Part shown: piece after piece, positions 6,017-12,557 of the stretch
Layout of the letters: every line of letters starts with the position of its first letter
How positions within the stretch are numbered: position 1 is the stretch's first letter
Virus record (IMG/VR): IMGVR_UViG_3300046530_000050
Span: 1 to 27,531 of that record
From: a virus
Length of the DNA stretch: 27,531 nucleotides
Reading direction: 5' to 3' (one strand)
Program-made: the position numbers and the translations under genes
The notes under the pieces: model-generated
Databases searched by the model: none
Told to the model about the DNA's origin: nothing
The model's input: only the letters and a program-made list of their open reading frames with translations

Positions 6017-6235
6017 TCAGTCCGATCTCTGAGTCTTCAGCCTGGCCAAGCCCTGGTTGATATGCCCCGCATTTTCACGGATCGTATCCAGCGCTCCACG
6101 AACATTACCGCCGATCTCGATCGCTCCTTGGCTCTCAACCAGCAACGTCAGCTCCATAATGGCAGCCTCTAGGGCGTTTTGATTTTCATGCATGCGCTCA
6201 AGGACATCAGGAAGAGAATATTCGGGGGTAGGCAT
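6017..6235 (-). CDS. Small helical protein, paralogue A (72 aa)
   Basis: A short acidic, helical protein (MPTPEYSLPDVLERMHENQN...). GGAG eight bases upstream of the ATG supports the start. It aligns without gaps, at roughly a quarter identity, to the next gene upstream (6323-6544). Shared positions include NQ, QGA/EGA, a later R..R-x-NA pattern and a terminal LKT or LLKT. The pair therefore probably arose by duplication. No domain or function is recognised. A leftward terminator follows. Confidence 0.7.
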   Translation of the reverse strand: MPTPEYSLPDVLERMHENQNALEAAIMELTLLVESQGAIEIGGNVRGALDTIRENAGHINQGLARLKTQRSD

Positions 6236-6322
6236 GGCTTCGACTCCATTCGAGGGAGCTGAAAGCGTAGCAGCGGAGGAGGGAAAGGAGAAAGCCCAGA
6301 GTGGGGCGGGCTCATGTAATTT

Positions 6323-6544
6323 TCAGTGCACGCTCTCATCCGTCTTGAGCAGCTCAATAATCGCTTTATCCATGGTTTCCGCGTTGAATCTCAGATCGCC
6401 AACACGAACCCTAAGCTTCTGTGCTGTCTCTGTTGCGCCTTCCTTTTCCATCCAGGCCGCAATCTCTTCGAAGGCTTCGCCGATCATCATCTGATTCAGT
6501 TGAAGGCTGGCTAGCACGGCGGGAAACAGTTTTGGGTGGGCCAT
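6323..6544 (-). CDS. Small helical protein, paralogue B (73 aa)
   Basis: Begins MAHPKLFPAVLASLQLNQ, after GGAGG at eight bases. It is predicted to be two or three helices with the conserved core IAAWMEKEGATET. It is related to the downstream 72-aa protein at about 13 identical positions over the shared ~50-residue core. An insulating terminator lies just upstream of its start (6584-6606), so it must have its own promoter. Its location between PL and cI, where lambda carries rex genes, suggests expression in the lysogen. Function unknown. Confidence 0.7.
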   Translation of the reverse strand: MAHPKLFPAVLASLQLNQMMIGEAFEEIAAWMEKEGATETAQKLRVRVGDLRFNAETMDKAIIELLKTDESVH

Positions 6545-6583
6545 GGTTCATTCCTCCAACAGGGCATTGGGCGTGTAGACAAC

Positions 6584-6606
6584 AAAAAGCCCGCACGTGG
6601 CGGGCT
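6584..6606 (-). terminator. Leftward terminator ending the cI/lipoprotein transcript
   Basis: On the minus strand AGCCCGC, the loop CACGT, GCGGGCT and five T. It is upstream of the paralogue B start, so it would stop transcripts arriving from the lipoprotein and cI genes. Confidence 0.8.
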
Positions 6607-6800
6607 CTCTGTCGAAGGGGGCTGATCCATCAGCTATCGTCAGTGTAGATGGCGTCCGCCGGGGTGCAAGGCAGAATGAAACAGCCCGACGCTGGGATAT
6701 TGATCAGAATACGCGATCGAGTATTTTGTCTCGGATAGCCTGGTCATCTGCAATCCGCCCTGGCATCGAGGAGCGGCATCCGACAGAGCGTGTATTTGAT
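6607..6800. other. Gap without a supportable gene
   Basis: About 190 bases between the lipoprotein stop and the terminator. A 63-codon minus-strand frame crosses it and runs into the lipoprotein gene, but it has no ribosome site and no plausible protein character. I see nothing else. Confidence 0.5.
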
Positions 6801-7127
6801 CTATTTTGCTAAGACTGCACGTTGGAGCCAATTCCGTCTTTCTGCTTTGGTGCAGCGTATCGAATCCATACGCCGGCTAAGTGCTAGGGATTTCGAAGGG
6901 TCAAAAGGCTTGAAAGCAGCAGAAAACCCGTTCACGCCGGCAACATCCCGCATTTCAAAAAAAAGCAGATCGCTGAGATTTTTGCATTGCTCCAGCCGAT
7001 CAGCCTCAGTGGTGGGCATCGGCGCCGAGTCAATTTGCTTCTCGAATTCCGTTTTTTCCTTAGGTGCGCTGCTGCAGCCAGAAAGGAGTGCCGCCAGCAA
7101 GAGGCCAGCAGTCTTTGGCATGCGCAT
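6801..7127 (-). CDS. Predicted lipoprotein downstream of cI
   Basis: A 108-aa protein with a classic lipoprotein signal: MRMPKTAGLLLAALLSGCSS, the lipobox being LLSGC with Cys18 lipidated. I chose the start at 7127 because GGAAGTGAAG lies directly upstream and the signal begins immediately; longer in-frame starts exist up to 7187. The mature part is polar, with two more cysteines. It follows the repressor gene on the same strand, about 95 bases downstream, so it is probably co-transcribed from PRM and made in the lysogen. Lysogen-expressed envelope proteins of this type often serve superinfection exclusion; that is inference, and no family is recognised. Confidence 0.75.
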   Translation of the reverse strand: MRMPKTAGLLLAALLSGCSSAPKEKTEFEKQIDSAPMPTTEADRLEQCKNLSDLLFFEMRDVAGVNGFSAAFKPFDPSKSLALSRRMDSIRCTKAERRNWLQRAVLAK

Positions 7128-7222
7128 CTTCACTTCCATTTGAAATATCATTCCTTCAACGCGAATGCATCGCCCACCAGAACACATGTCCCAGAATCAA
7201 AATCTGCTGTTGGACTATCACC

Positions 7223-7879
7223 TTAAAACTTCTGCAGAGCGCGAACTACAACACCAACGATCCGACAGTCCTCATTGAACGGTTCGATTCGCCAGGCTGG
7301 ATTCAGCGGCTTCAGGAAAAGTTTTCCACCATCGTTGACCAGCTTCTTGAATGTCGCCTCATTGCTGTCTGGCAGCTTGGCGATCACCAGCTTTCCGGGT
7401 GTTGCTTCAGCCTCGGTGTCCACCAGGATCAGCGTGCCTTCTGTAACGCTTTGGCCGACAGGTGAGGTCATTGAGTCACCTTTGACCTCAAGCCAAAACG
7501 CGGCGCCCTTAGAGTCGTATTCGGAAAACTCGTATCGATCAGAGAATCCTGCAGGGTAGGGCTCAACAGCTTCAGCCCAGGCGCCGGCGGCGACCCAGCT
7601 GATAACCGGGTAGCGATAGGATTCAACGGGTTGGCGAGCGTCGCTTACGTTTGAGTCGACAGCGCTCGAGCCAGTCATTGGCCCAATGTTCTCGGATAGC
7701 CAAATAGCGTTCACCCCGCACACATGTGCAATTTTTGGCAGGTGTGCGCTTTGAAGGTTCTTTCCTGTCTCCAGCTGTGAAATCACCGGCTGCTCGACCC
7801 CCACCTTTAAGGCGAGGGCCTTCTGCGTCAGCTTGGCGTGATTTCGTGCGGATTTGATTCTTTCGGCGAGTGTGCTCAT
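7223..7879 (-). CDS. cI: CI-type self-cleaving prophage repressor (XRE + S24)
   Basis: A 218-aa repressor. Residues 4-61 form an XRE helix-turn-helix (RIKSARNHAKLTQKALA..VEQPVISQLETGK). Residues 90-215 are an S24/LexA-like peptidase domain: scissile A98-G99 in WVAAGAW, nucleophile Ser136 in KGDSM, and general base Lys178 in TFKK. RecA filaments formed after DNA damage should trigger self-cleavage and induction. The start is set at the Met beginning MSTLAERI; an upstream extension would cross an operator. There is almost no leader before the ATG and no good ribosome site, which suggests a leaderless PRM message as in lambda. It is divergent from cro across three operators. Confidence 0.92.
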   Translation of the reverse strand: MSTLAERIKSARNHAKLTQKALALKVGVEQPVISQLETGKNLQSAHLPKIAHVCGVNAIWLSENIGPMTGSSAVDSNVSDARQPVESYRYPVISWVAAGAWAEAVEPYPAGFSDRYEFSEYDSKGAAFWLEVKGDSMTSPVGQSVTEGTLILVDTEAEATPGKLVIAKLPDSNEATFKKLVNDGGKLFLKPLNPAWRIEPFNEDCRIVGVVVRALQKF

Positions 7880-7886
7880 CCGCTGG

Positions 7887-7915
7887 AATTTATAAGTTCC
7901 CTTATCGGCTTGCAA
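7887..7915 (-). promoter_or_regulatory. PRM-like promoter for cI
   Basis: On the minus strand TTGCAA (7915-7910), a 17-bp spacer and TAAATT (7892-7887); an alternative -10, TATAAA (7894-7889), has shorter spacing. The start point would fall at or within a few bases of the cI ATG at 7879. The leftmost operator (7892-7905) overlaps the -10 end. Confidence 0.5.
7892..7905. promoter_or_regulatory. Operator OR3-like
   Basis: ATAAGTTCCCTTAT has 5-bp arms around four central bases. It lacks the extra G/C pair of the strong sites and is closest to cI, over the PRM -10 region, so it occupies the lambda OR3 position. Confidence 0.7.
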
Positions 7916-7938
7916 ATAAGTGTCCTTCTACTTAGAAT
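7910..7938 (+). promoter_or_regulatory. PR-like rightward early promoter
   Basis: TTGCAA (7910-7915), a 17-bp spacer and TAGAAT (7933-7938). One operator lies in the spacer and one immediately after the -10, so repressor binding would block it. It drives cro and the genes to its right. TTGCAA is its own reverse complement, so the same hexamer can serve PRM. Confidence 0.7.
7916..7929. promoter_or_regulatory. Operator OR2-like
   Basis: ATAAGTGTCCTTCT matches the operator consensus with one mismatch in the right arm. Its centre is 24 bp from the OR3-like site and 23 bp from the OR1-like site. It lies in the PR spacer. Confidence 0.6.
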
Positions 7939-7952
7939 ATAAGCAGGCTTAT
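7939..7952. promoter_or_regulatory. Operator OR1-like
   Basis: ATAAGCAGGCTTAT has the 6-bp arms shared with both left operators, and directly follows the PR -10 box. It is probably the highest-affinity site of the right operator (inference from arm length). Confidence 0.75.
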
Positions 7953-7967
7953 CAGGAGGGCTCTCAT

Positions 7968-8180
7968 ATGACCCCTATCGAAAGGCTCGTCGACTTCTTC
8001 GGCGGGCAAACCAAAACAGCTTTGGCGCTCGACGTTTCCCAGGCCGCAGTTTCGTACTGGGTGGCCGGGATTCACCCGATGGGCGCCGAAAAGGCATTCA
8101 AGGCTGAAGAGTTGACCGGTGGAAAAGTTACTGCGCGTGAGCTGTGCATGCGAACGAAGCGGTCCCAATCCGCCGCTTAG
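7968..8180 (+). CDS. cro: Cro-like repressor (YdaS/Cro-type helix-turn-helix)
   Basis: A 70-aa DNA-binding protein, MTPIERLVDFFGGQTKTALALDV and so on. The helix-turn-helix spans about residues 12-35 (QTKTALALDVSQAAVSYWVAG), followed by a helical C-terminal part that ends in a basic tail. AGGAGGG seven bases before the ATG supports this start. It is the first gene of the rightward early transcript and is divergent from cI, which identifies it as the Cro equivalent. It should bind the same ATAAG-N4-CTTAT operators and shut down PRM during lytic growth. YdaS-like proteins of this size have been called toxins in some annotations; the context favours Cro. Confidence 0.85.
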   Translation: MTPIERLVDFFGGQTKTALALDVSQAAVSYWVAGIHPMGAEKAFKAEELTGGKVTARELCMRTKRSQSAA

Positions 8181-8261
8181 CAACACAGTCAACCATCCAC
8201 CGAGCAAATTCTCGCCCATCCACTGGCAGGGCGCCACGGAAACAAATTTGAGGTTTTACGA

Positions 8262-8684
8262 ATGGAAGATTTTCTGCGGGCCTGCCAGTGCGCTGTTCTG
8301 GATAACGAGGCAAAGGCTCTGGCAGCAAAGATGGGCGTTCCGCACGTCGGTCTGCTTCAGCGCGCTAACCCTGACAACGATGCTCACCACCTGACCGTGG
8401 AGCATTTGTTCGGGATCTTGCTGCACACCGGCGACATGCGCCCCTTGGTAGCTCTGGCGAATGAATTCGGTTTCGACCTGGTATCGAAGGCAGCACCGGA
8501 GCCGCAAGCGCTGACCAGGTCATTGATCAATGTAGGCAAAGAGGTGGCCGATCTGACCATCGCTGTTCACCAAGCGCTCGACGATAACCACGTCAGCACT
8601 TTCGAGAAGTCCCTGATCCGCCAAGAAATCAGCCATGTTCGCCAGAGCCTGGATGTGATGGATGCGTCGGTGAAGGCGGCTTGA
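8262..8684 (+). CDS. CII-like regulator (phage CP76/CII family)
   Basis: A 140-aa protein with the N-terminus MEDFLRACQCAVLD, an LAAKMGVPHVGLLQRANPDN segment and TVEHLFGILLHTGD. I associate this with the Phage_CP76 / CII-like family of regulators that resemble a degenerate helix-turn-helix. The C-terminal half (about 85-140) is helical and may oligomerise. GAGG eight bases before the ATG fixes the start. Position directly after cro is that of lambda cII, so it may decide lysis versus lysogeny by activating cI. A terminator follows four bases after its stop. Confidence 0.7.
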   Translation: MEDFLRACQCAVLDNEAKALAAKMGVPHVGLLQRANPDNDAHHLTVEHLFGILLHTGDMRPLVALANEFGFDLVSKAAPEPQALTRSLINVGKEVADLTIAVHQALDDNHVSTFEKSLIRQEISHVRQSLDVMDASVKAA

Positions 8685-8687
8685 AGG

Positions 8688-8713
8688 GTTTGTGCATGCA
8701 CAAACTTTTTTTT
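8688..8713 (+). terminator. Rightward terminator after the CII-like gene
   Basis: GTTTGTGCATGCACAAAC folds into a seven-pair stem with a CATG loop and is followed by eight T. It separates cro/cII from rha and replication genes, comparable to lambda tR1. Antitermination or leak would control access to the replication genes. Confidence 0.8.
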
Positions 8714-8841
8714 GAGTGCCGCTTAAAAAAACCAAAAAAAGGCGGGTAGCTCGGGACTATTTGGGTAACCACTTCAAATTTCAAACACAAAAAAGGCGAC
8801 GGAGAAGGTCGGCTGATTCGCAAAACTAGAGAGGGGCGATT

Positions 8842-9648
8842 ATGCAGAGCCAACCAATTTCAAGCAATACCCCGAACAATGTCGCGACACGTTTTGTTAA
8901 TTCTGAAAACGTGTCGCGGACCACGATGTCTTCCCGCGAGATCGCAAATGTCACTGGGAAGCGCCACGACAACGTGAAGCGCGATATTGTGGCAATGCTT
9001 AAAGACCTGAAAGTAGATGCACTCAGTTTTGAGGACATCTATCTGGACGGCCGCAATCGGGAGCAGGTGCAGTACCTGCTTGATCGCGAGCACACCGACT
9101 GCCTCCTCACCGGCTACAGCGCGCCGATGCGCATGAAGGTGATTCGCCGCTGGCGTGAGCTCGAACATCAGCAGGGCGCCCGCAATCAGGTTCTGCTTAA
9201 TGGCACCAAGGTCGTTGGCGAGATCGCCATCATGGAGTGCTTCACGCGCCTACTGAAGCCGGCGCCGTCCAGCCAAATGATGATGCTGGTCAAGATCGCC
9301 GTGAACAATGGCCTCGACGCACAGTTCCTTCCTGGCTATGCCATCGACGCCGCACCAGACGCCACCGGCGGTAGTTCCATGCCGACCAAAGCCGTCACCG
9401 CACTGATCAAAGATCACGGCATCGCCAGCACCGCAGCAGCCTTCAACCGTGCGCTGGCTGCAAAGGGTTTCCTCAAGCAGCTCCAGCGCAAGAACTCCAA
9501 GCAGGTGATGGTCGACTTCTGGTGCGTGACTGATAAGGGCATGGCCTATGGCAAGAACCTCATCAACCCCCAATCCCCCCGCGAGACGCAGCCTCATTGG
9601 TACGTCGATCGCTTCCTCGAATTGGCAGCACTGGTCGGGAAGGCCTGA
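8842..9648 (+). CDS. Rha-family phage regulatory protein
   Basis: A 268-aa protein. Residues ~30-115 match the Rha family (MSSREIANVTGKRHDNVKRDI, then YLLDREHTDCLLTGYSAPMRMKVIRRWRELE). The C-terminal part (about 165-265) looks like a winged-helix module with KAVTALIKDHGIASTAAAFNRALAAKGFLKQL. Rha proteins of other lambdoid phages interfere with growth in IHF-deficient hosts and are thought to regulate early development; the target here is unknown. GAGGGG before the ATG supports the start. Codons ~14-26 contain a 13-bp perfect inverted repeat, which may form an mRNA hairpin. The next gene begins one base after the stop. Confidence 0.82.
   Translation: MQSQPISSNTPNNVATRFVNSENVSRTTMSSREIANVTGKRHDNVKRDIVAMLKDLKVDALSFEDIYLDGRNREQVQYLLDREHTDCLLTGYSAPMRMKVIRRWRELEHQQGARNQVLLNGTKVVGEIAIMECFTRLLKPAPSSQMMMLVKIAVNNGLDAQFLPGYAIDAAPDATGGSSMPTKAVTALIKDHGIASTAAAFNRALAAKGFLKQLQRKNSKQVMVDFWCVTDKGMAYGKNLINPQSPRETQPHWYVDRFLELAALVGKA
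8883..8918. repeat. 13-bp inverted repeat CGCGACACGTTTT inside rha 5' end
   Basis: CGCGACACGTTTT (8883-8895) is repeated exactly in inverse at 8906-8918, with a 10-bp AT-rich spacer. A related, imperfect copy lies at 14873-14908 after the holin gene. It could be a protein-binding site or an RNA hairpin close to the rha start codon. Confidence 0.8.
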
Positions 9649-9649
9649 A

Positions 9650-10621
9650 ATGCAATACACCGTCACGATCAATCAGGCGAAGGCGTTGGAGTGGGGGCTG
9701 AATTCTCAGCAAGCCCTGCTGTTCGCTTTCGTCTACGAGTGCCCGAGCTGGGCCAATCCAATCAAGACGGATACCGGGATCTACTTCGCGTTGAGTAAGG
9801 CCAAGATCGTTGACGAACTGCCGTTGCTCACTGATAAGCCCGACACCGCTTACCGCCTACTGAAAGCTTTGCGAGACGCAGGTTTGATCGAGCTTTCCAG
9901 TACGTCGAGCATCACCTTGATTCGCCTGACCGAGAAGGCAAAGGAGTGGAACCGTAAACTGGATGGGTCGGAAAAATATCCGACCTCTGATGCTCTTGAT
10001 GGTCGGAAAAAAATCCGATCTACCTCGGATAAATCTCCGAGCAAGGTCGGAAAAAAATCCGAGCCAAGGTCGGAAAAATCTCCGACAAATCAGGGTACCA
10101 ATAATCAGGGTACCAATCAGGTAACCAGTAATCAGGATTTGCAGGACGGCTCGGGCAAGCCGAACCGGTCCGGCGGATTGGTCTTGGTGGTTGACCGTAT
10201 CGAAGCTCCACGGGTTGAAATCCCCGCTGACATGCCGGGCCCCAAAGACCAGACCTGCAAGACATTCAAGACTTGGGCGAACTACGCCATGTCCTACCGC
10301 AAGCGCTACAGAGCTTGGCCAGTCTGGAACGCCAAGGTGGGAGGGCAGGTTGGTTTGCTTATCGGTCGCCTCGGCATCGACGTCGCCCACAGCGTCGCTG
10401 CGTACTACCTCGGGATTAACGACGCCCAGCTGATCCGCAAGTGCCACAGCTTCAACGAGCTGCTGGCCAACGCTGAGAGCTATCACACCCAATGGGTCAC
10501 CCAGACCCAAATCAACGGCCGCACCGCACGCCAGCAGGAAGACACCCAGGCCAACATCAACGCCGCGCAGGAAGCTGCCCGGAACATCCGTGAGGGAGGG
10601 CCGCGCAATGCTTTCCTCTGA
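9650..10621 (+). CDS. O-like phage replication initiator
   Basis: A 323-aa protein with an N-terminal winged-helix-like domain (about 1-95; QALLFAFVYECPSWA..., then TAYRLLKALRDAGLIELS). A polar, repetitive linker follows (about 105-170, rich in S, K, N, Q, G, T), then a C-terminal domain (about 200-290) containing TFKTWANYAMSYRKRYRAWPVWNAKVGGQ. The linker is encoded by an array of iterons, exactly as lambda O encodes ori within its own gene. The N-terminal part would bind these iterons and the C-terminal part would recruit the helicase loader. The ATG is one base after the rha stop; the longer in-frame start lies inside rha and is rejected. Confidence 0.8.
   Translation: MQYTVTINQAKALEWGLNSQQALLFAFVYECPSWANPIKTDTGIYFALSKAKIVDELPLLTDKPDTAYRLLKALRDAGLIELSSTSSITLIRLTEKAKEWNRKLDGSEKYPTSDALDGRKKIRSTSDKSPSKVGKKSEPRSEKSPTNQGTNNQGTNQVTSNQDLQDGSGKPNRSGGLVLVVDRIEAPRVEIPADMPGPKDQTCKTFKTWANYAMSYRKRYRAWPVWNAKVGGQVGLLIGRLGIDVAHSVAAYYLGINDAQLIRKCHSFNELLANAESYHTQWVTQTQINGRTARQQEDTQANINAAQEAARNIREGGPRNAFL
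9966..10086. other. Putative replication origin: five 19-bp iterons
   Basis: Copies at 9966-9984, 10001-10019, 10023-10041, 10045-10063 and 10068-10086 fit GGTCGGAAAAAAATCCGA plus one base; the third copy is diverged. Each has inverted arms (GTCGGA...TCCGAC) around an A-rich centre. The last four start every 22-23 bp, i.e. about two helical turns, so they lie on one DNA face. This is the arrangement of an O-protein origin located inside the initiator gene. Confidence 0.85.
10088..10135 (+). repeat. Overlapping 15-bp direct repeats beside the origin
   Basis: AATCAGGGTACCAAT occurs at 10088-10102 and 10103-10117; degenerate copies start at 10115 and 10130. They encode the NQGTNNQGTNQVTSNQ linker. 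They may be only a low-complexity coding tract, or a second binding or unwinding element next to the iterons. Confidence 0.65.
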
Positions 10622-11396
10622 TGAACGCGCACAGCTCGCCGGCGCAATCTGCGCCACCGCCGAAACCCTCGGCCAGACCATCAGCGCTACGGCTGCGGAG
10701 TTGATGGCAGATGACTTGGCTGTATTCACCCCGGCCGATATCCGCAAGGCACTTCAGGCGTGCCGCCGAGAACTGACCGGCAAGCTGACTCTGGCCGCAG
10801 TCCTGCAACGCATTCAGGCCGAAGACGGCCGCCCGGGCAAAGACGAGGCGTGGGCGATCGCCATGACCACGAACGACGAGTTTGAAACCGTGGTGCTGAC
10901 CGATGAAATCCAGCTCGCCTTGGCGGCGGCAAAACCTGTCCTCGATGCCGACGACAAGATCGGCGCCCGCATGGCGTTCATCAGCGCTTACGAGCGACTT
11001 GTCGCCCAGGCCCGAGACGACGTGAAACCGGTGAACTGGCGTGTGTCCGTTGGGTTTGACGCGAACCGGCGCACCGCGGCGATTACCAAGGCTGTGCAGA
11101 TGCAGCGCATTCCCCAGGAGCGCGGGCAGCTTTATCTGGCCGACTTGAGCGTGGTGCCGGTCACCGAAGATGGTCGCGCCCTGGCAGGCCTGATCACCGG
11201 CGAAGTGACCCGGCCGACACCGGCGGTGCGCGAAAGAATTCAGGGTGTGAAGGCTTCCATGCTGGAAATGCGTGCGGCGTCCGCTGAAAGGAAGGACGAA
11301 ATTCGGATCGAGGCGGCCAATGTGTTGGCGGATCGCCGGGCCCTGCTGTTGAAGCAGGTCGAGGAATTGGAATCGAGGAGGGCGTCACATGGCTGA
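10608..11396 (+). CDS. Probable replication accessory protein (262 aa), lambda P position
   Basis: It begins MLSSDERAQLAGAICATAE; GGAGG eight bases upstream decides the start, which overlaps the end of the initiator gene by 14 bases. Residues ~45-80 (FTPADIRKALQACRRELTGKLTLAAVLQRI, followed by EDGRPGKDEAWA) are a pattern I recall from proteins encoded next to phage initiators. Its remaining body is helical, with a charged coiled-coil-like C-terminus. No P-loop is visible, so it is not a DnaC-type ATPase. Position suggests a lambda P-like helicase loader, but homology is not demonstrated. Confidence 0.6.
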   Translation: MLSSDERAQLAGAICATAETLGQTISATAAELMADDLAVFTPADIRKALQACRRELTGKLTLAAVLQRIQAEDGRPGKDEAWAIAMTTNDEFETVVLTDEIQLALAAAKPVLDADDKIGARMAFISAYERLVAQARDDVKPVNWRVSVGFDANRRTAAITKAVQMQRIPQERGQLYLADLSVVPVTEDGRALAGLITGEVTRPTPAVRERIQGVKASMLEMRAASAERKDEIRIEAANVLADRRALLLKQVEELESRRASHG

Positions 11397-11976
11397 GCTC
11401 GCACTTATCCGCACCGCCCAAGGCTTGGTGCCGGCCACCGAAGCTGACCGAGAAACCGTCCAGAAGTGGAAGGCAGGCCAGATCATTCATGGCAAGTTCA
11501 CCCGCATGCGCAACGGCAAGTTCCACGGGAAGTTTTTCTCGATGCTCGACCTTGCCTGGGAATACTGGGAGCCGGTCGGCGGCTTGATCCCGCGTCAGGA
11601 GATGCGCGGCATTCAGGGGCTGGCCAAGTTCTTCGAAGCGCAGAGCGGCAAGCCGGGGCAACTGTCGCACGCGGTCGCCGCTTACATCACTCGTCTTGAG
11701 TTGGCTCGTGCTGAGCGTTTCCCGGCAGTAGACAAGAGCCGCGAAGCCTTCCGTGAGTGGGTGACGATCGAGGCCGGACACTTCCACTTAGTGCACACGC
11801 CTGAAGGGATCCGCAAAGAGGCCAAGTCGATCAGTTGGGCAAACATGGACGACACAGCTTTCGAACCGCTTTACCGCGACGTCTTCAACGCCTGCTGGCG
11901 ATTGGTGTTGTCTGCGTACTTTGAGAATGAAGCTGACGCGCTTTCTGCTGCCGATCAGTTGGGGAGTTACGCATGA
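11389..11976 (+). CDS. DUF1367 protein
   Basis: A 195-aa protein with the DUF1367 signature at the N-terminus: LALIRTAQGLVPATEADRE, then KAGQIIHGKFTRMRNGKFHGKFFSMLDLAWEYWEP. The conserved basic and aromatic residues suggest nucleic-acid interaction, but the family has no established function. It is a common neighbour of ninG in lambdoid phages. It overlaps the previous gene by eight bases and the next one by ATGA, so the run from the initiator to the Q candidate is a coupled operon. Confidence 0.8.
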   Translation: MAELALIRTAQGLVPATEADRETVQKWKAGQIIHGKFTRMRNGKFHGKFFSMLDLAWEYWEPVGGLIPRQEMRGIQGLAKFFEAQSGKPGQLSHAVAAYITRLELARAERFPAVDKSREAFREWVTIEAGHFHLVHTPEGIRKEAKSISWANMDDTAFEPLYRDVFNACWRLVLSAYFENEADALSAADQLGSYA

Positions 11977-12557
11977 GAGTCGCCCTCAAGGAAGTAAAGG
12001 CGAAGAAGTGCAAGAACCCGGCCTGCGGCGTGAGTTTCAATCCGTCATTCTCCACTGCACAAAAGGTGTGCAGCTGGACCTGCGGCCTGGCCATCAAGGA
12101 CGTGAACCAGGAGAAGGCCCGCAAGTCACTGGCCCAGGTCGAGCGCAAAGAGATCAGGGCCCGCAAAGAGAAACTCAAGAGCCGGGCCGATCACATGTGG
12201 GAAACACAGGTTGTGTTCAACGAATGGATTCGCCTGCGTGACGCCGCGCTGCCGTGCGTGAGCTGCGGCCGTCACCACGAAGGCCAATACCATGCCGGTC
12301 ATTACCGCACTGTGGGAGCGAACCCTGAGCTGCGCTTCGAGCCGCTCAATGTCTGGAAGCAGTGCGCGCCGTGCAACAACCACAAATCCGGCGACATCGT
12401 GAATTACCGCATCGAGCTGGTGAAGCGCATCGGCGCTGACAAGGTGGATTGGCTGGAAGGGCCGCATGAGTCCAAGCGCTACACGATCGAAGAACTGAAA
12501 ACCATCAAGGCCGAGTATCGGGCGAAGACCAGAGAACTGAAGAGGGAAGCAGCATGA
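11973..12557 (+). CDS. ninG: NinG (Rap) recombination endonuclease
   Basis: A 194-aa protein matching NinG. It has an N-terminal zinc-binding part (KKCKNPACGVSFNP...QKVCSWTC), a basic helical middle, and a C-terminal HNH-like nuclease region with CVSCGRHHEGQYHAGHYRTVG...LNVWKQCAPCNNHKSGD. Lambda Rap/NinG is a structure-specific nuclease that resolves recombination branches, working with Red-type recombination. Here it would cooperate with the ERF/YqaJ pair encoded on the other arm. ATG overlaps the DUF1367 stop (ATGA, 11973-11976). Confidence 0.9.
   Translation: MRVALKEVKAKKCKNPACGVSFNPSFSTAQKVCSWTCGLAIKDVNQEKARKSLAQVERKEIRARKEKLKSRADHMWETQVVFNEWIRLRDAALPCVSCGRHHEGQYHAGHYRTVGANPELRFEPLNVWKQCAPCNNHKSGDIVNYRIELVKRIGADKVDWLEGPHESKRYTIEELKTIKAEYRAKTRELKREAA

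Noticed and set aside
6640-6831. 63-codon minus-strand frame downstream of the lipoprotein
   Set aside because: It overlaps the lipoprotein end, has no ribosome site and an irregular composition.
9857-10747. 296-codon minus-strand frame
   Set aside because: Complement of the initiator gene and its iterons; no protein character.
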